Shown in pieces: positions 34,537 through 47,420 of a stretch of 64,000 nucleotides of DNA. This DNA is from Bin87 sp963663945 (GTDB taxonomy: Bacteria; Chloroflexota; Dehalococcoidia; Lucifugimonadales; UBA3495), in contig OY760687.1 in assembly GCA_963663945.1 (NCBI GenBank), positions 2,356,001 through 2,420,000 of the forward strand. The letters are read 5' to 3'. The notes under the pieces are model-generated. The model was not told the origin of the DNA. It did not search any database and worked only from the letters and a program-made list of their open reading frames with translations. Position 1 is the first letter of the stretch, and the number at the start of each line of letters is the position of its first letter. The translations under genes and the position numbers were made by a program.

Positions 34537-35334
34537 TCAGCCAGCGGTTGCTCGAGCGGCGCCGCCCGCCTGGGGATAGGCGTGGACGTCGCGCTCGCGG
34601 TAGTAGCGGTAACCGACGGTGGCGAAGGCGATGCCCATCCAGAGGAGCAGGTGTCCGCCGGCGGTGAAGGTGCGGAACATGATGGTCAGTTCCGGCGGGA
34701 GCCAGGCTGGCGCGGCGTCACGCACGCTGGGCACGGCGAAAGCCAGCAACAGCGCCACCACGGCATAAGCCACACCGACCCCGGCGTAACGAAGCCAACG
34801 CCCTGAACCAGCCGAGCTGCGGTTGATCAGACCCACGCCATACACCACCAGGCCTACGGAAATGGTCGACACGGCGATGAAGAGGAACTGGAAACCCTGG
34901 CGCGCCAACAGCGAGCCCTCATCGCCGACTCCGGGCGGATTGAGGGGGAATTTGATCTGGGTGTACATGGACACGCCCCAGAACCCCAACAGACCGGCCA
35001 CTGTGGCCCAGGCCCACGGGTTCCAGCCGGGCGTGGCGTTCCGCATCAGGTGGTACAGGCCAGTGAAGACGGCGGCATAGAGGATACCGACCACGGCCAG
35101 GCCAACGGTCATGCCGATGCGCTGCCCGCCGAGGGAAGTCACAAAGGCCTGGGGTAGCGATGCCTCGTCCTCGGCGGTGGCCAACTGCTCAGCACAGCCG
35201 GCGCGATCAATGTCGCAACCTTCGAGGGCGATGGCCCATTCCATGACGGGCACGTTGACGATATTCATGTAGGCTGCAACGAGCAAGCCTACGGTTACGC
35301 CCATGAGCAGGGCGGTGGGGAGAATGCGCGTCAT
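34537..35334 (-). CDS. cbtA: CbtA-type cobalt transporter
   Basis: 265 residues and very hydrophobic, with six or more membrane segments (LPTALLMGVTVGLLVAAYM, GMTVGLAVVGILYAAVFTGL, FLFIAVSTISVGLVVYGVG, YAVVALLLAFAVPSV and so on). It pairs with CbtB, encoded 213 bases upstream on the same strand. CbtAB is the classic riboswitch-regulated cobalt import pair. Start at 35334 rather than the ATG 3 bases earlier because of the GGAGG spacing. Confidence 0.82.
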   Translation of the reverse strand: MTRILPTALLMGVTVGLLVAAYMNIVNVPVMEWAIALEGCDIDRAGCAEQLATAEDEASLPQAFVTSLGGQRIGMTVGLAVVGILYAAVFTGLYHLMRNATPGWNPWAWATVAGLLGFWGVSMYTQIKFPLNPPGVGDEGSLLARQGFQFLFIAVSTISVGLVVYGVGLINRSSAGSGRWLRYAGVGVAYAVVALLLAFAVPSVRDAAPAWLPPELTIMFRTFTAGGHLLLWMGIAFATVGYRYYRERDVHAYPQAGGAARATAG

Positions 35335-35505
35335 CATGGTCCTCCGATGACTATCTGACTGAACGGGTCTTACGGCCGAGACGGCCAACCGCGATAGAAA
35401 CGGGCAAACCGGTCAGGCAGATTCACGGCGCACTCCTCCATGCGCTCCGCGGAGCGTTCGCGCGGCGAAACTTGCCGATCCGTTCCGGCTCTGGCCGGAA
35501 GAAAG

Positions 35506-35535
35506 AGGCGGCCCGGCGTCAACTCAACGCCGGGC
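35506..35535 (-). terminator. Hairpin between cbtB and cbtA
   Basis: Arms GGCCCGGCGT and ACGCCGGGCC form a strong hairpin after cbtB. There is no T-run, so it may be an RNA processing or attenuation element instead of a full terminator. Confidence 0.4.
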
Positions 35536-35546
35536 CGGCGTAGAGC

Positions 35547-35747
35547 CTAGTGGCACATGAAGGCGACGTGGCGGGCGTGGTGGAAGAACTCGTGAACGGT
35601 GCTCAGGATACCCGGGGCGCCCACGGAAGCGGCGTGCACTCCGCCGTCAACGTAACCAACGATGTAGAGGGCCATTGCGCCGAGGACGAGCCACGGGGCC
35701 CATGCAGCGGTATCGGTGGTGGACAGGAACCGGTTAATCATACCCAT
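35547..35747 (-). CDS. cbtB: CbtB-type cobalt transporter subunit
   Basis: 66 residues, one membrane helix (APWLVLGAMALYIVGYV) and the His-rich C-terminus HEFFHHARHVAFMCH characteristic of CbtB, where the histidines are expected to bind cobalt. AGGAG with 7-8 bases before the ATG. Upstream of cbtA. Confidence 0.9.
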   Translation of the reverse strand: MGMINRFLSTTDTAAWAPWLVLGAMALYIVGYVDGGVHAASVGAPGILSTVHEFFHHARHVAFMCH

Positions 35748-35798
35748 GTTTTCACTCCTCTTGCTGGGATGGACGTTTTGAGTCTCATCACGGGTGGC

Positions 35799-35827
35799 AT
35801 TTTAGTACCTTGCTGCTGGCAACACAA
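35799..35827 (-). promoter_or_regulatory. Possible internal promoter before cbtB
   Basis: TAAAAT at 35799-35804 and a weak TTGTGT at 35822-35827 on the minus strand, 17 bases apart, in the 115-base gap upstream of cbtB. Confidence 0.3.
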
Positions 35828-35862
35828 TACCGGCAGCCGCATAATATCGGCGAATGCGCTGA

Positions 35863-36273
35863 TCAGCGCTCCACGAAGATGAGGTCGTCCTCCTTACCGA
35901 CCCAACGATCGCGGGATTCCTCGAAAGCCCGGAGTTTGTCGGGCTGCAGTTCGGTGCGCTTTTCGTTGTCGTCCAGATATGGGTTGGGGAAATAGCAGCG
36001 CACCAGGGTTTCGTCCCATTCGTGAGAGAACCGGACGTAGTAGGACTTGAGGTCGCCGTGGCTGGTGGCCTCCACGAACTGGATGCCATCGATCTTTTCC
36101 AGTTGCAGGTGGAAGTGCCAGTTTTCAGCCTCGATGGTGGCCCAGCCGTTGTGGACCTCCGGCTGCTGGATGCCGTGGGCATGGTTCTCGCTGACCACGG
36201 AGCCACCGCCCACGACCCACATCATTTTGGGGTCGCTGGTGAGTTCGTTGAGCAATTCGAGCGTATTTTCCAT
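35863..36273 (-). CDS. ChuX/HutX-like small protein in the cobalamin regulon
   Basis: 136 residues, start at 36273 with AGGAGG upstream (an ATG at 36294 is possible). The run NGWATIEAENWHFHLQLEKIDGIQFVEA is reminiscent of the haem-utilisation ChuX/HutX fold, which carries tetrapyrroles, and HNGWATI...WHFHL has the His pair expected there. The match is by eye and moderate. It lies 17 bases after cobN, and its role may be in handling a tetrapyrrole or cobalt intermediate. No membrane segments or signal peptide. Confidence 0.6.
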   Translation of the reverse strand: MENTLELLNELTSDPKMMWVVGGGSVVSENHAHGIQQPEVHNGWATIEAENWHFHLQLEKIDGIQFVEATSHGDLKSYYVRFSHEWDETLVRCYFPNPYLDDNEKRTELQPDKLRAFEESRDRWVGKEDDLIFVER

Positions 36274-36290
36274 TGGCCGCGTCCTCCTGC

Positions 36291-40205
<3,915 letters not shown>

Positions 40206-40208
40206 GTA

Positions 40209-40880
40209 TCAGTCTGGATCCTCTGCGGGACGGGGAAACACCATGATGGACAGATCGCTGAACTCGTCGGTAATCCTGGCGAGTTCGGCCAGAGTCCCGT
40301 CCCAGCGCTGCTCGTCGGGCAGGGTGAGGCGCTGAAACACGATGACGGGGTGGTCGGGATCTGCGCCGTCGGTGATGGCGTTGGCAGCGATCGCCGGCGG
40401 CATGAAGTCGAAGGGGCGGGGGAGCAGGATCACGTTGCGGCGACCCTGGCTCAGCGTGTCGACCAGCTCGCCCAACTCGGAGCCCCGATCCCAGCGCTGG
40501 TGCAGCGTCAGGAACAGCGACTCTTCAAGGGATACACCGGCGCGTGCGCAGGCGAACTGAATGCTGCTGACGCCGGGAACGAGTTCGACGGTCTCGGCGC
40601 GACGGCGCACGCGATTCAGCAGTTCCTTGGCGGAGACGTTCAGATCTCCCCAAACGCAGACCACGCACCGCTTGCCCTGCTGTGCCTGCTCCTGGGCGTA
40701 ATCGAGGACGGCTTCCTGGTCCCGGTAGGCCATGGGGCGCACCTCGGCATCGCCGGTGCGTCCTTCGACGACGTCGAGCACCGTCTTGAAACCCACCACG
40801 AGATCGGCATCCTGGATCGCCGCACGCCCTTTGAGGGTGAGCATATCGGGATCGCCGGGGCCGACGCCCACGACGGTCAT
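40209..40880 (-). CDS. CbiE-like precorrin methyltransferase
   Basis: 223 residues from the ATG at 40880, which has an AGGA at a good distance; an ATG at 40907 is the alternative. Tetrapyrrole methylase fold: VVGVGPGDPDMLTLKGRAAIQDAD (the SAM-binding start), VCVWGDLNV, and LVPGVSSIQFACARAGVSLEESLFLTLHQR, whose length and SxLTLHxR shape match CbiE (precorrin-6B C5-methylase) best. Without CbiT fused. First gene after the riboswitch. The subfamily call is by eye. Confidence 0.75.
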   Translation of the reverse strand: MTVVGVGPGDPDMLTLKGRAAIQDADLVVGFKTVLDVVEGRTGDAEVRPMAYRDQEAVLDYAQEQAQQGKRCVVCVWGDLNVSAKELLNRVRRRAETVELVPGVSSIQFACARAGVSLEESLFLTLHQRWDRGSELGELVDTLSQGRRNVILLPRPFDFMPPAIAANAITDGADPDHPVIVFQRLTLPDEQRWDGTLAELARITDEFSDLSIMVFPRPAEDPD

Positions 40881-40918
40881 TTTGATTCCTGTGTTGGAGG
40901 ATGTCATCGCATTTTCGG

Positions 40919-40956
40919 CAAAAAGAAAACCCTGGGAGGTAGCTCCGCCAGGGTTC
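40919..40956 (-). terminator. Terminator in the cobalamin riboswitch expression platform
   Basis: On the minus strand AACCCTGG and CCAGGGTT pair and are followed by TTCTTTTT. An additional AACCCTG copy just upstream could form the alternative pairing. It lies between the riboswitch and the first start codon. Confidence 0.75.
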
Positions 40957-41054
40957 AGGGTTTGTGCTGATGTCGGATCGCGCAATCAGGTGATTGACCG
41001 ACTCACAGCGTGCACCAGAACGACCCTGTTGAGCGCAGAGCAGAGTTCCGAGGC

Positions 41055-41245
41055 AACACCGGGCAGGTCTCCTGGCTTGCGGCTCGCAGCCGTGGCGACG
41101 CCTTCCCGCAATCCGCATGGCGCGGACCGCAGTGGCCAATCGTCGGACGGCTCCCCGCTTACAGTGGCGCAACCGCGGCGGATTCTCACCGCCTTCCCAA
41201 TTAAGCCGTTGGGATCGAATGGCGCCCGGGTGTCCTGTTTTCGAA
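41055..41245 (-). promoter_or_regulatory. Cobalamin riboswitch
   Basis: On the minus strand the B12 box GCCAGGAGACCTGCC is at about 41063-41077. Upstream is the conserved core with GGTGAGAATC, GCGCCACTGTAAGC and paired helices. When adenosylcobalamin is bound the downstream terminator should form, shutting off cobalt uptake and CobN. Boundaries are approximate. Confidence 0.93.
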
Positions 41246-41273
41246 TTTTAATCAGCGGTCTAACCGCGCAGTC

Positions 41274-41302
41274 AATGTAGCCCGGATGCCCAGGCTTGTC
41301 AA
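41274..41302 (-). promoter_or_regulatory. Promoter of the cobalamin regulon
   Basis: TTGACA (41297-41302), a 17-base spacer and TACATT (41274-41279) on the minus strand, directly upstream of the riboswitch. Confidence 0.7.
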
Positions 41303-41701
41303 CGGCGGCGGCGTTCCCACGCTCATCCGCGGTCCCATGACGAGATTCACATAGGAATGGTGGCACAGTCACCGAAACAGCCACGGCTTGAAACCTTGAG
41401 TGCCTCGGTTCGTCGGCAACGCCAGTTCTGGAGTTTGTGAGCGCACCCGACGGACGGGGTTAAGCCGGATGCGGCCTTGAGTTCCACGCTGCGCGGCCGG
41501 CCTCGCGCGGTGTCATCCGAGCAAGGGCGAGGCGTGCGCAGACACACCGCGACGAAATGGCGAAGTCATGATCCGAAGCCGCACTCGGCACGTAAATATA
41601 TACAAAGGCATATAGCCACGAGGGTTGTCGCCGCTCAAATGACTGTTCGCGCGGCGCGATAGAGACGAAGGCAGGGTTCGATAACGCGAGGAGAGACTCC
41701 A
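41303..41701. other. Gene-free region before the DUF3352 gene
   Basis: About 400 bases without a recognisable gene. An AT-rich patch around 41590-41615 may hold promoter elements for the downstream gene. The open frames here overlap on both strands, have no ribosome binding sites and resemble no family known to me. Confidence 0.5.
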
Positions 41702-43507
41702 ATGGGGACAAGAATATTTGTCGTGGCCGCGATCCTGACCATATTGGCCGCGATGGGGATCGCACTGGGAATATATTTCAGGGTTATTCCCGTGCCCATG
41801 TCGTTGCTCGGCATGTTGACGCGGACAGATCAACCGGAGTATTCAGCGCGCTATTACCCTTCAGACACTGTGGCCTATACCTGGATCACACTGGCCCCGC
41901 GTGGGCGACAGATGAGACACCTGCGGGAGATCTGGGGAAGGCTCAACGAGTATCCGGGATTCGTCAGCGCAGTGGAAGATTGGAAGGCGGAATTCGCCGA
42001 GGATACTGGGATCAGTTTCGACGAGGAGGTTGCGACCTGGATCGGCCCCACCGCGTCGGTGGGGCTGCTGGACCTGGACACGGATACGAGCCGTCCCACC
42101 GCCGCCGCGGTGATCAGCGTTCGCGACGAAGATGCGGCGTCGGATTTTCTCGACAAGTGGACCGATCACGTTTCTGCCCAGGGGTCCCTGGAATTCGACA
42201 CAGGGACGTACAGCGAGCGGCCGACCTGGGTCTCCGGCCCCAACAACCAGGCCTACGCCCTGACCGGTGACTGGTTGGTTTACGCTTCGGATGAGGAAAC
42301 TCTGCACGCGACCATCGATCGCATCGACGGCAGTCTCGAAGAAACACTGGCCGGGTCGGCCAGGTTCCTAGCAGCCCGAGAGTCGCTACCGGAAACGCGG
42401 TTCGCGTCGGCGTACCTGGACTTCGAGTGTGCGTAGACGATCCTGGCAGAATGGGGCGACGGATTCGGCCCCATCACGCCATTTGTGCCCGGCTCGTTCA
42501 CCGGACGCGGCGCGACTACCGAATGGCTGGCGGTCGCGGCGACGTGGGTTGACCGGGGGCTGGTCACCGAGTGGGTGACGCCGCCGATTGCGACGTCAGG
42601 ATTGGCAGTGGCCGATTTGAAGGATCCGTCGGCGCTGCTGCCGGAGGACACGTTGGCGTTCGCCGCAGCCAGCTTTGACCCAAACCTGGACCATTGGCGC
42701 GCCGCGTTGGAAGACCGGAAATTGTCGGGCGTGTTCCCCGGAGGCGATAGCGTAGAAGCCCTCCCCGGCCTGGTGCCCGGGACCGGCAGAGAAGAGAATT
42801 CGCAATTGGGACCGGACTCCAGCCTGGCGGAGGCGCTGGACCTCGGGCTGGAAATGGCCCATGAGATCATAGGGATTGATCTGGAAACGGAGTTCATCAA
42901 CCACTTGTCCGGTACCGCCGTGTTGGCGATACGGGATTTCGATATCGAGGCCGTGCGGTCCGACCCCACCGCGAATCCCGTTGATGCAGTGGCCATGCTT
43001 TCCTACAACGAAGATGATCAGGGCGATCTGCGCGAGACCCTGAACCGTTTGGCCGAGTTGGCGCAAACCCGCGCCGCAATGAACGTCGAAACTGTTGACG
43101 TCGGTGGAGACGTCCCGGCGACGGTATTTGATCTCGGTCCGCTGGGGATGCTGACGGGTGGCGCAACCGGTTACCGGCCCGGTTATGTCCTGCACGATCA
43201 ATACCTGACGCTGGGCACAACGGAACGTGCCCTGGCCACCACAGTGGGGTTGCAGAATGGCCAGGGCGAAAGCCTGTCTACAGATGCCAAGTACCGCCGG
43301 TCGATGCTATACCTGCCGGCCGCCCGGCAAGTCCTGGCCTATGTGAACACGCACCGGGTAGTCGACCAACTGGATGGGGAAGATCTGCATCTGGAGGAGG
43401 ACGAATACGAAGTGGTGCGAAACGCGCTGGGTGTCTTCACCTTGGGGACGGACAGCGGAGACGACTACAGCCGCAGCGTTGCTGTGCTTACGCTGTTCCC
43501 CGAATAG
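41702..43507 (+). pseudogene. DUF3352 family gene interrupted by an amber codon
   Basis: Two open frames, 41702-42436 and 42485-43507, are in the same frame and join without any change of phase; only the TAG at 42434-42436 separates them. Together they give about 601 residues: a membrane anchor or signal segment at 6-25, then a DUF3352-like extracytoplasmic protein (YYPSDTVAYTWITL, later ALLPEDTLAFAAASF). Codons after the stop (TILAEWGDGFGPITPFVPG) continue the protein. AGGAG precedes the ATG. Likely a recent nonsense mutation or an assembly error. Confidence 0.8.
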
Positions 43508-43606
43508 GCAATCGCGCCGGGTGTCAACCCGCGAGCGATTGGGATATGAAGCGCGAAGAGGTGGCCGTGTCGGTCACCCCTGCCGCGATCCTGGATGTCA
43601 CCGCAC

Positions 43607-43876
43607 CTATCCGCCGCCGATGGCGGGCAGGAAATGCATCTCGCTGTCGTCGCTGACGCGCTCCATCAAACCGAGTTGGCTGACGTCGCCATCGACGATG
43701 ACGGCCAGGCCCGGCGTTATGTCATCCAACTCTTCATCATAAAGGAGTTCCTTGATGCCGGGATGGAGTTGTTCGAGGTTGTTGATCACCTGGCGCACCG
43801 TCGCGCCCGCGACCTGAACGCGGTCGGGAGCGCCGGTGATACGCTGCATTGGCGCGGGTATCCATACGTCAGGCAT
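43607..43876 (-). CDS. MoaD/ThiS-like ubiquitin-fold protein
   Basis: 89 residues, beta-grasp fold with a C-terminal GlyGly (PAIGGG), which in the MoaD/ThiS/Urm1 families is adenylated and thiocarboxylated. AGAGGAGG before the ATG. It lies upstream of nothing on its strand and downstream of the molybdoenzyme gene, which fits a role in molybdopterin synthesis, but a sulfur-carrier role in other pathways is possible. Confidence 0.8.
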   Translation of the reverse strand: MPDVWIPAPMQRITGAPDRVQVAGATVRQVINNLEQLHPGIKELLYDEELDDITPGLAVIVDGDVSQLGLMERVSDDSEMHFLPAIGGG

Positions 43877-43917
43877 TCCGACCTCCTCTTGGTTGGCAGC
43901 GGCCGCTGCGAAACGCG

Positions 43918-43945
43918 GCAGGGGCGAATGGTCATTCGCCCCTGC
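43918..43945. repeat. GGGGCG...CGCCCC palindromic repeat, copy 4
   Basis: A perfect palindrome with arms GCAGGGGCGAAT and ATTCGCCCCTGC, between the MoaD-like gene and the molybdoenzyme gene. Confidence 0.85.
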
Positions 43946-43959
43946 TCTCCGGACGGGAC

Positions 43960-46284
43960 CTACGAGCCGTTCTTTTCCCAGAGCGCTTCCAGGACGTTGC
44001 CCGGGTTCATGGGAAGGACGGTCAAGCGGACGCCGATGGCATCATAAATTGCATTGGCAATTGCAGCCATGGGAGGAACGATGGGTACCTCGCCCACGCC
44101 GCGGACGCCGTAGGGATGGTTGGGATTGGTGATCTCTACGATACAGGTATCGATCATCGGAAGGTCGAGGCTGGTGGGCATGCGGTAGTCCAGGAAACTG
44201 GAGTTGACCATGTGCCCCTGGTCGTTGGTGTAGTACTCCTCGTTGAGGGCCCAGCCGATGCCCTGGACGGCGCCGCCCTGGATCTGGCCTTCGACGTAGG
44301 AGGGGTGGATCGCCTTGCCGGCGTCCTGGAGCGCGGTGTAGCGGACGATTTCCACCTTGCCGGTGTCCTCGTCGACCTCCACGTCAACGATGTGGACGCC
44401 GATGCACGGACCGGCGCCACCGGGGTTGACGCCGCCGCGGCCGACGATGGGGCCGCCGGTGGGAACCTGTCGCGCGGCGAGTTGCTGGAAGGTCATCTGA
44501 AGCTGGTCGTCGGCCCGGTGCTTGAGGACGCCGTCCTCGTAGAGCACGTCATCGGGCTCCACTTCCCAGATGCGGGCGGCGCGGGCCATCATCTGCTGCC
44601 GCACGTCCTGCGCGGCAGTGTAGGCGGCGAAACCGGTCTTGAAGGTGACGCTGCTGCCGCCGGTGTTGGAGGTGAAGCCAATGCTGTCGGTATCACCGAT
44701 CTGAGGATTGACGTCCTCCACGGCGATGCCGAGCACCTCAGCCAACTGCTGGGCCACGGAGGCGCGGGTACCACCGATGTCAGGCGATCCCTCGGTGAGG
44801 GTGACCGTGCCATCAGGATTGACCAGGGCAACCGCAGCGGACGGGCCGGTGTTGTTGCCCCAGAAGCCCGAGGCGACGCCACGGCCGCGCTTCTTGCCGC
44901 CCTTGGGGGCGCTGTAATGCGGGTGGGCCTTGGTGGCCTCCAGGGTCTCGATGTATCCGACGGTGGGGGTCAGCGGACCGGTGGGGCGGCGGGTGCCCTC
45001 CTTGGCGCTGTTCATGAGGCGCAGGTCGATCGAGTCGACGCCCAGTTTCTCGGCCAGTTCGTCCAGAGCGACCTCAACACAATACGCGGCGGCCGGCGAA
45101 CCGGGAGCCCGGTAGGCCGCGGTCTTGGGCCGGTTGACGACGATATCGTAGCCTTCGATCCAGGTGTTGGGGATATCGTATGCGGCGAGCACGCAGTTGG
45201 CCGCGCCGGCGACGGGCGAACCGGGGAACGCGCCGGCCTCAAAGATCAGATGGACCTCGGCGGCGGTGATCTTGCCGTCGTTGGTCGCGCCGATGCGGCA
45301 GGAGATTTCGGTGCCCGAGGTCGGTCCGGTGGCCTCGAAGACCTCGGTCCGGTTCATGGATACCTTGACGGGAGCGTGGGCTTTCCGGGCCAGCAGGGCG
45401 GCCAGGGGTTCCATGTAGACGGCGAGCTTGGCGCCAAAACCGCCGCCGATTTCCATGGGCACGGCCTTGACCTTGGATACCGGAATGCCGACCAGGCGGG
45501 CAGTATGGTCGCGGACGGTGAAGTGTCCCTGGCTGCTGGAATAGATGGTCAGGCTGCCATCGTCGTGCCACATGGCGGTGCCGCTGTGCGGCTCGATGTA
45601 GCCCTGGTGCACGGCAGAGGTGGAGACGCTGCGCTCCACGACGATGTCGGCCTCTGCGAAACCGGCGTCAAGGTCGCCCATGCGGAACTCGAAGTGGTTG
45701 GCGGTGTTCGTGCCGCGCGCGCTATCGTCGTCATCCAATACGCCGCCGGCGCGGGTGCCGGCAGTCTGGAACGCCGCGAGACGCTCGTGAACCAGGGTTG
45801 CGTCGTCGGCCATGGCCTCGCGGGCGTGCATGACCGGAGGCAGCACTTCGTACTCGACGTCGATCAGGCTCAGGGCTTCTTCAGCCGTGTGAGCGTTGAC
45901 CGCGGCGACGGCAGCGATGGCGTGGCCCTTATAAAGAGCCTTGTCCTGAGCCATGATGTTGTTGCTCAGGAACTTGAAGTTAACCATGGCGCCTTCGGCC
46001 AGATCGGAGGCGCGACCGGTGGGCTCCACGATGTCGGCTCCGGTGATGACGGCGCGGACGCCGGGCGCGGCCTCGGCGCGGCTGGTGTCGATGGACTTGA
46101 TGCGCGCATGGGCATGGGGGCTGCGCAGGACCCTGCCATAGAGCATGCCGGGCAGGTTCAGGTCAGCGCTGTAGCGCGCCATTCCGGTGACTTTGTCGGC
46201 GCCGTCGTGGCGGACCGGGCGAGTCCCGACAACCTTGTATTCCTTGTCGCTGGTCAGGACCATGTTGGGCGTGTAGTCCGGCAT
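43960..46284 (-). CDS. Xanthine dehydrogenase/CODH-family molybdopterin-binding subunit
   Basis: 774 residues. The two halves of the large molybdopterin subunit are visible: RHDGADKVTGMARYSADLNL and the loop YGRVLRSPHAHARI at the start, then GGGFGAK (molybdopterin contact), AYRAPGSPAAAY and, near residue 731, GVGEVP with the catalytic Glu of the Xdh family. The small [2Fe-2S] and FAD subunits are not adjacent. The active-site loop AYRAPGSP differs from the CODH AYRCSFR motif, so a hydroxylase of some N-heterocycle or aldehyde is likelier than CODH. Ext -10 at 46362-46370. Confidence 0.88.
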   Translation of the reverse strand: MPDYTPNMVLTSDKEYKVVGTRPVRHDGADKVTGMARYSADLNLPGMLYGRVLRSPHAHARIKSIDTSRAEAAPGVRAVITGADIVEPTGRASDLAEGAMVNFKFLSNNIMAQDKALYKGHAIAAVAAVNAHTAEEALSLIDVEYEVLPPVMHAREAMADDATLVHERLAAFQTAGTRAGGVLDDDDSARGTNTANHFEFRMGDLDAGFAEADIVVERSVSTSAVHQGYIEPHSGTAMWHDDGSLTIYSSSQGHFTVRDHTARLVGIPVSKVKAVPMEIGGGFGAKLAVYMEPLAALLARKAHAPVKVSMNRTEVFEATGPTSGTEISCRIGATNDGKITAAEVHLIFEAGAFPGSPVAGAANCVLAAYDIPNTWIEGYDIVVNRPKTAAYRAPGSPAAAYCVEVALDELAEKLGVDSIDLRLMNSAKEGTRRPTGPLTPTVGYIETLEATKAHPHYSAPKGGKKRGRGVASGFWGNNTGPSAAVALVNPDGTVTLTEGSPDIGGTRASVAQQLAEVLGIAVEDVNPQIGDTDSIGFTSNTGGSSVTFKTGFAAYTAAQDVRQQMMARAARIWEVEPDDVLYEDGVLKHRADDQLQMTFQQLAARQVPTGGPIVGRGGVNPGGAGPCIGVHIVDVEVDEDTGKVEIVRYTALQDAGKAIHPSYVEGQIQGGAVQGIGWALNEEYYTNDQGHMVNSSFLDYRMPTSLDLPMIDTCIVEITNPNHPYGVRGVGEVPIVPPMAAIANAIYDAIGVRLTVLPMNPGNVLEALWEKNGS

Positions 46285-46361
46285 TACTTCATCCTCCGGC
46301 GGGTACGAAAATTACGGGCTGGACACGGGCGGAACAGAGCCCTGAATCCCGTGCCGGCAGT

Positions 46362-46370
46362 ATGATAGCA
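46362..46370 (-). promoter_or_regulatory. Extended -10 element of the molybdoenzyme gene
   Basis: TGC followed by TATCAT on the minus strand. Same form as at 5387-5395 and 27394-27402. Confidence 0.4.
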
Positions 46371-46385
46371 TAGCGAACAAACCGA

Positions 46386-46410
46386 TGGGACGGGTCGATT
46401 CCCGTCCCGT
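46386..46410. repeat. Inverted repeat between divergent genes
   Basis: GGGACGGG and CCCGTCCC pair around a 6-base loop, in the region between the molybdoenzyme gene and the BKACE gene. It may be an operator or an RNA hairpin in the 5' leader of the latter. Confidence 0.45.
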
Positions 46411-46492
46411 TCTGATGTGTAGTGAAAAGTGGCGCGAGGGTGAGATTTCCCACGCTGCACTCCCAATGACCAACACGAAACAGGCGGCAAAC

Positions 46493-47380
46493 ATGGACAC
46501 CATCATCATCAAAGGATGCATCAACGGCAGTCGCGGTCGGGAGCACAACCCCAACGTACCGTTCACGCCGGAGGAAGTAGCGCAGGAAGCCATACGGTGC
46601 TACGAAGCCGGAGCGTCGATTGTGCACATACACGCCAGGACGCCGGACGGAGGCATCAGCTACGACCCGGCCTGGTATGCGCAGACAGACGCGATGATAC
46701 GGGCGCAGTGCGACCTGGTGCTGAACCACACGACGGCGCGTCAGGCTCATGTGCCGGTGGAAGCGGTGACTCGGTATCTGTTGGAAACGCCGCAGCCGGT
46801 GGAGATGGTGTCGCTGAACCTGGGTTCCGGTACCCGCTGGGTCCCCGATCCGGAAACCGGCCAGCGTCGCACTGTGACCAGCCCGAACTCCTTTGAGGAC
46901 ATCGTGGCCACCCTGGACGCGTGTTACCAGCGCGGCACCTTCCCGGAGCCGGCCGTCCACGACGTGGGAAACGTCAACGCCGCCATCACCCTGATGCGGG
47001 AGGGATACATTCGGGATTCCCGCTACTTCCTGGTTGAGCCTGGAGCACACTGGGGCGACGGACGGCTGAACATGGTGGGATCGCCCCGCAACTACACGCT
47101 CATCGCCGACACCATCCGGGAGCACTACCCGGAGGCCACTTGGCTGGCGCACAGCAGCCTGGAGCAGACCTTCCCGTTGTGCGCCATCGCCATCGCCACC
47201 GGCGCGCACATCCGTGTCGGCATGGAAGACAGCCCGTTCCTGCCCAACAATCCGGAGCCCAGATCGAACGCGCAGTACATCGAGTGGGCGGTCACCATGG
47301 CGCGACTGCACGGCCGGGAACCAGCGACGCCGCAGCAGGCGCGGGATATGCTGGGCCTGAATCCCTACCCCGAGGCTTAG
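46493..47380 (+). CDS. BKACE family (beta-keto acid cleavage enzyme, DUF849)
   Basis: About 295 residues, start at 46493 with a partial AGGCGG upstream; a start at 46466 is also possible. IIKGCINGSRGREHNP and the metal-binding VHIHART are the family hallmarks, then VSLNLGSGT and RVGMEDS (compare VRVGLED). These zinc enzymes condense a beta-keto acid with acetyl-CoA, giving acetoacetate and an acyl-CoA, for example in lysine or carnitine degradation. Substrate specificity cannot be read off. Confidence 0.87.
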   Translation: MDTIIIKGCINGSRGREHNPNVPFTPEEVAQEAIRCYEAGASIVHIHARTPDGGISYDPAWYAQTDAMIRAQCDLVLNHTTARQAHVPVEAVTRYLLETPQPVEMVSLNLGSGTRWVPDPETGQRRTVTSPNSFEDIVATLDACYQRGTFPEPAVHDVGNVNAAITLMREGYIRDSRYFLVEPGAHWGDGRLNMVGSPRNYTLIADTIREHYPEATWLAHSSLEQTFPLCAIAIATGAHIRVGMEDSPFLPNNPEPRSNAQYIEWAVTMARLHGREPATPQQARDMLGLNPYPEA

Positions 47381-47420
47381 CGGCGGAGCCTGCCACCGAC
47401 CGAAAACCAACGGGCATACA

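Noticed and set aside
41460..41765. Open frames in the gap before the DUF3352 gene
   Set aside because: Overlapping frames on both strands without ribosome binding sites or family resemblance.
41702..43507. Amber codon as pyrrolysine or programmed recoding
   Set aside because: No pyl genes, no matching stem-loop or slippery site, and no known reason for this family to use recoding. A plain nonsense mutation or error is simpler.
43960..46284. Carbon monoxide dehydrogenase large subunit
   Set aside because: The active-site loop reads AYRAPGSP and lacks the CODH AYRCSFR cysteine motif, and no small or medium subunit gene is adjacent.
43849..46365. A long plus-strand open frame (838 codons) opposite the molybdoenzyme gene
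   Set aside because: It is the antisense of a strongly recognisable Xdh-family protein, has a composition typical of a GC-rich shadow and matches no family.
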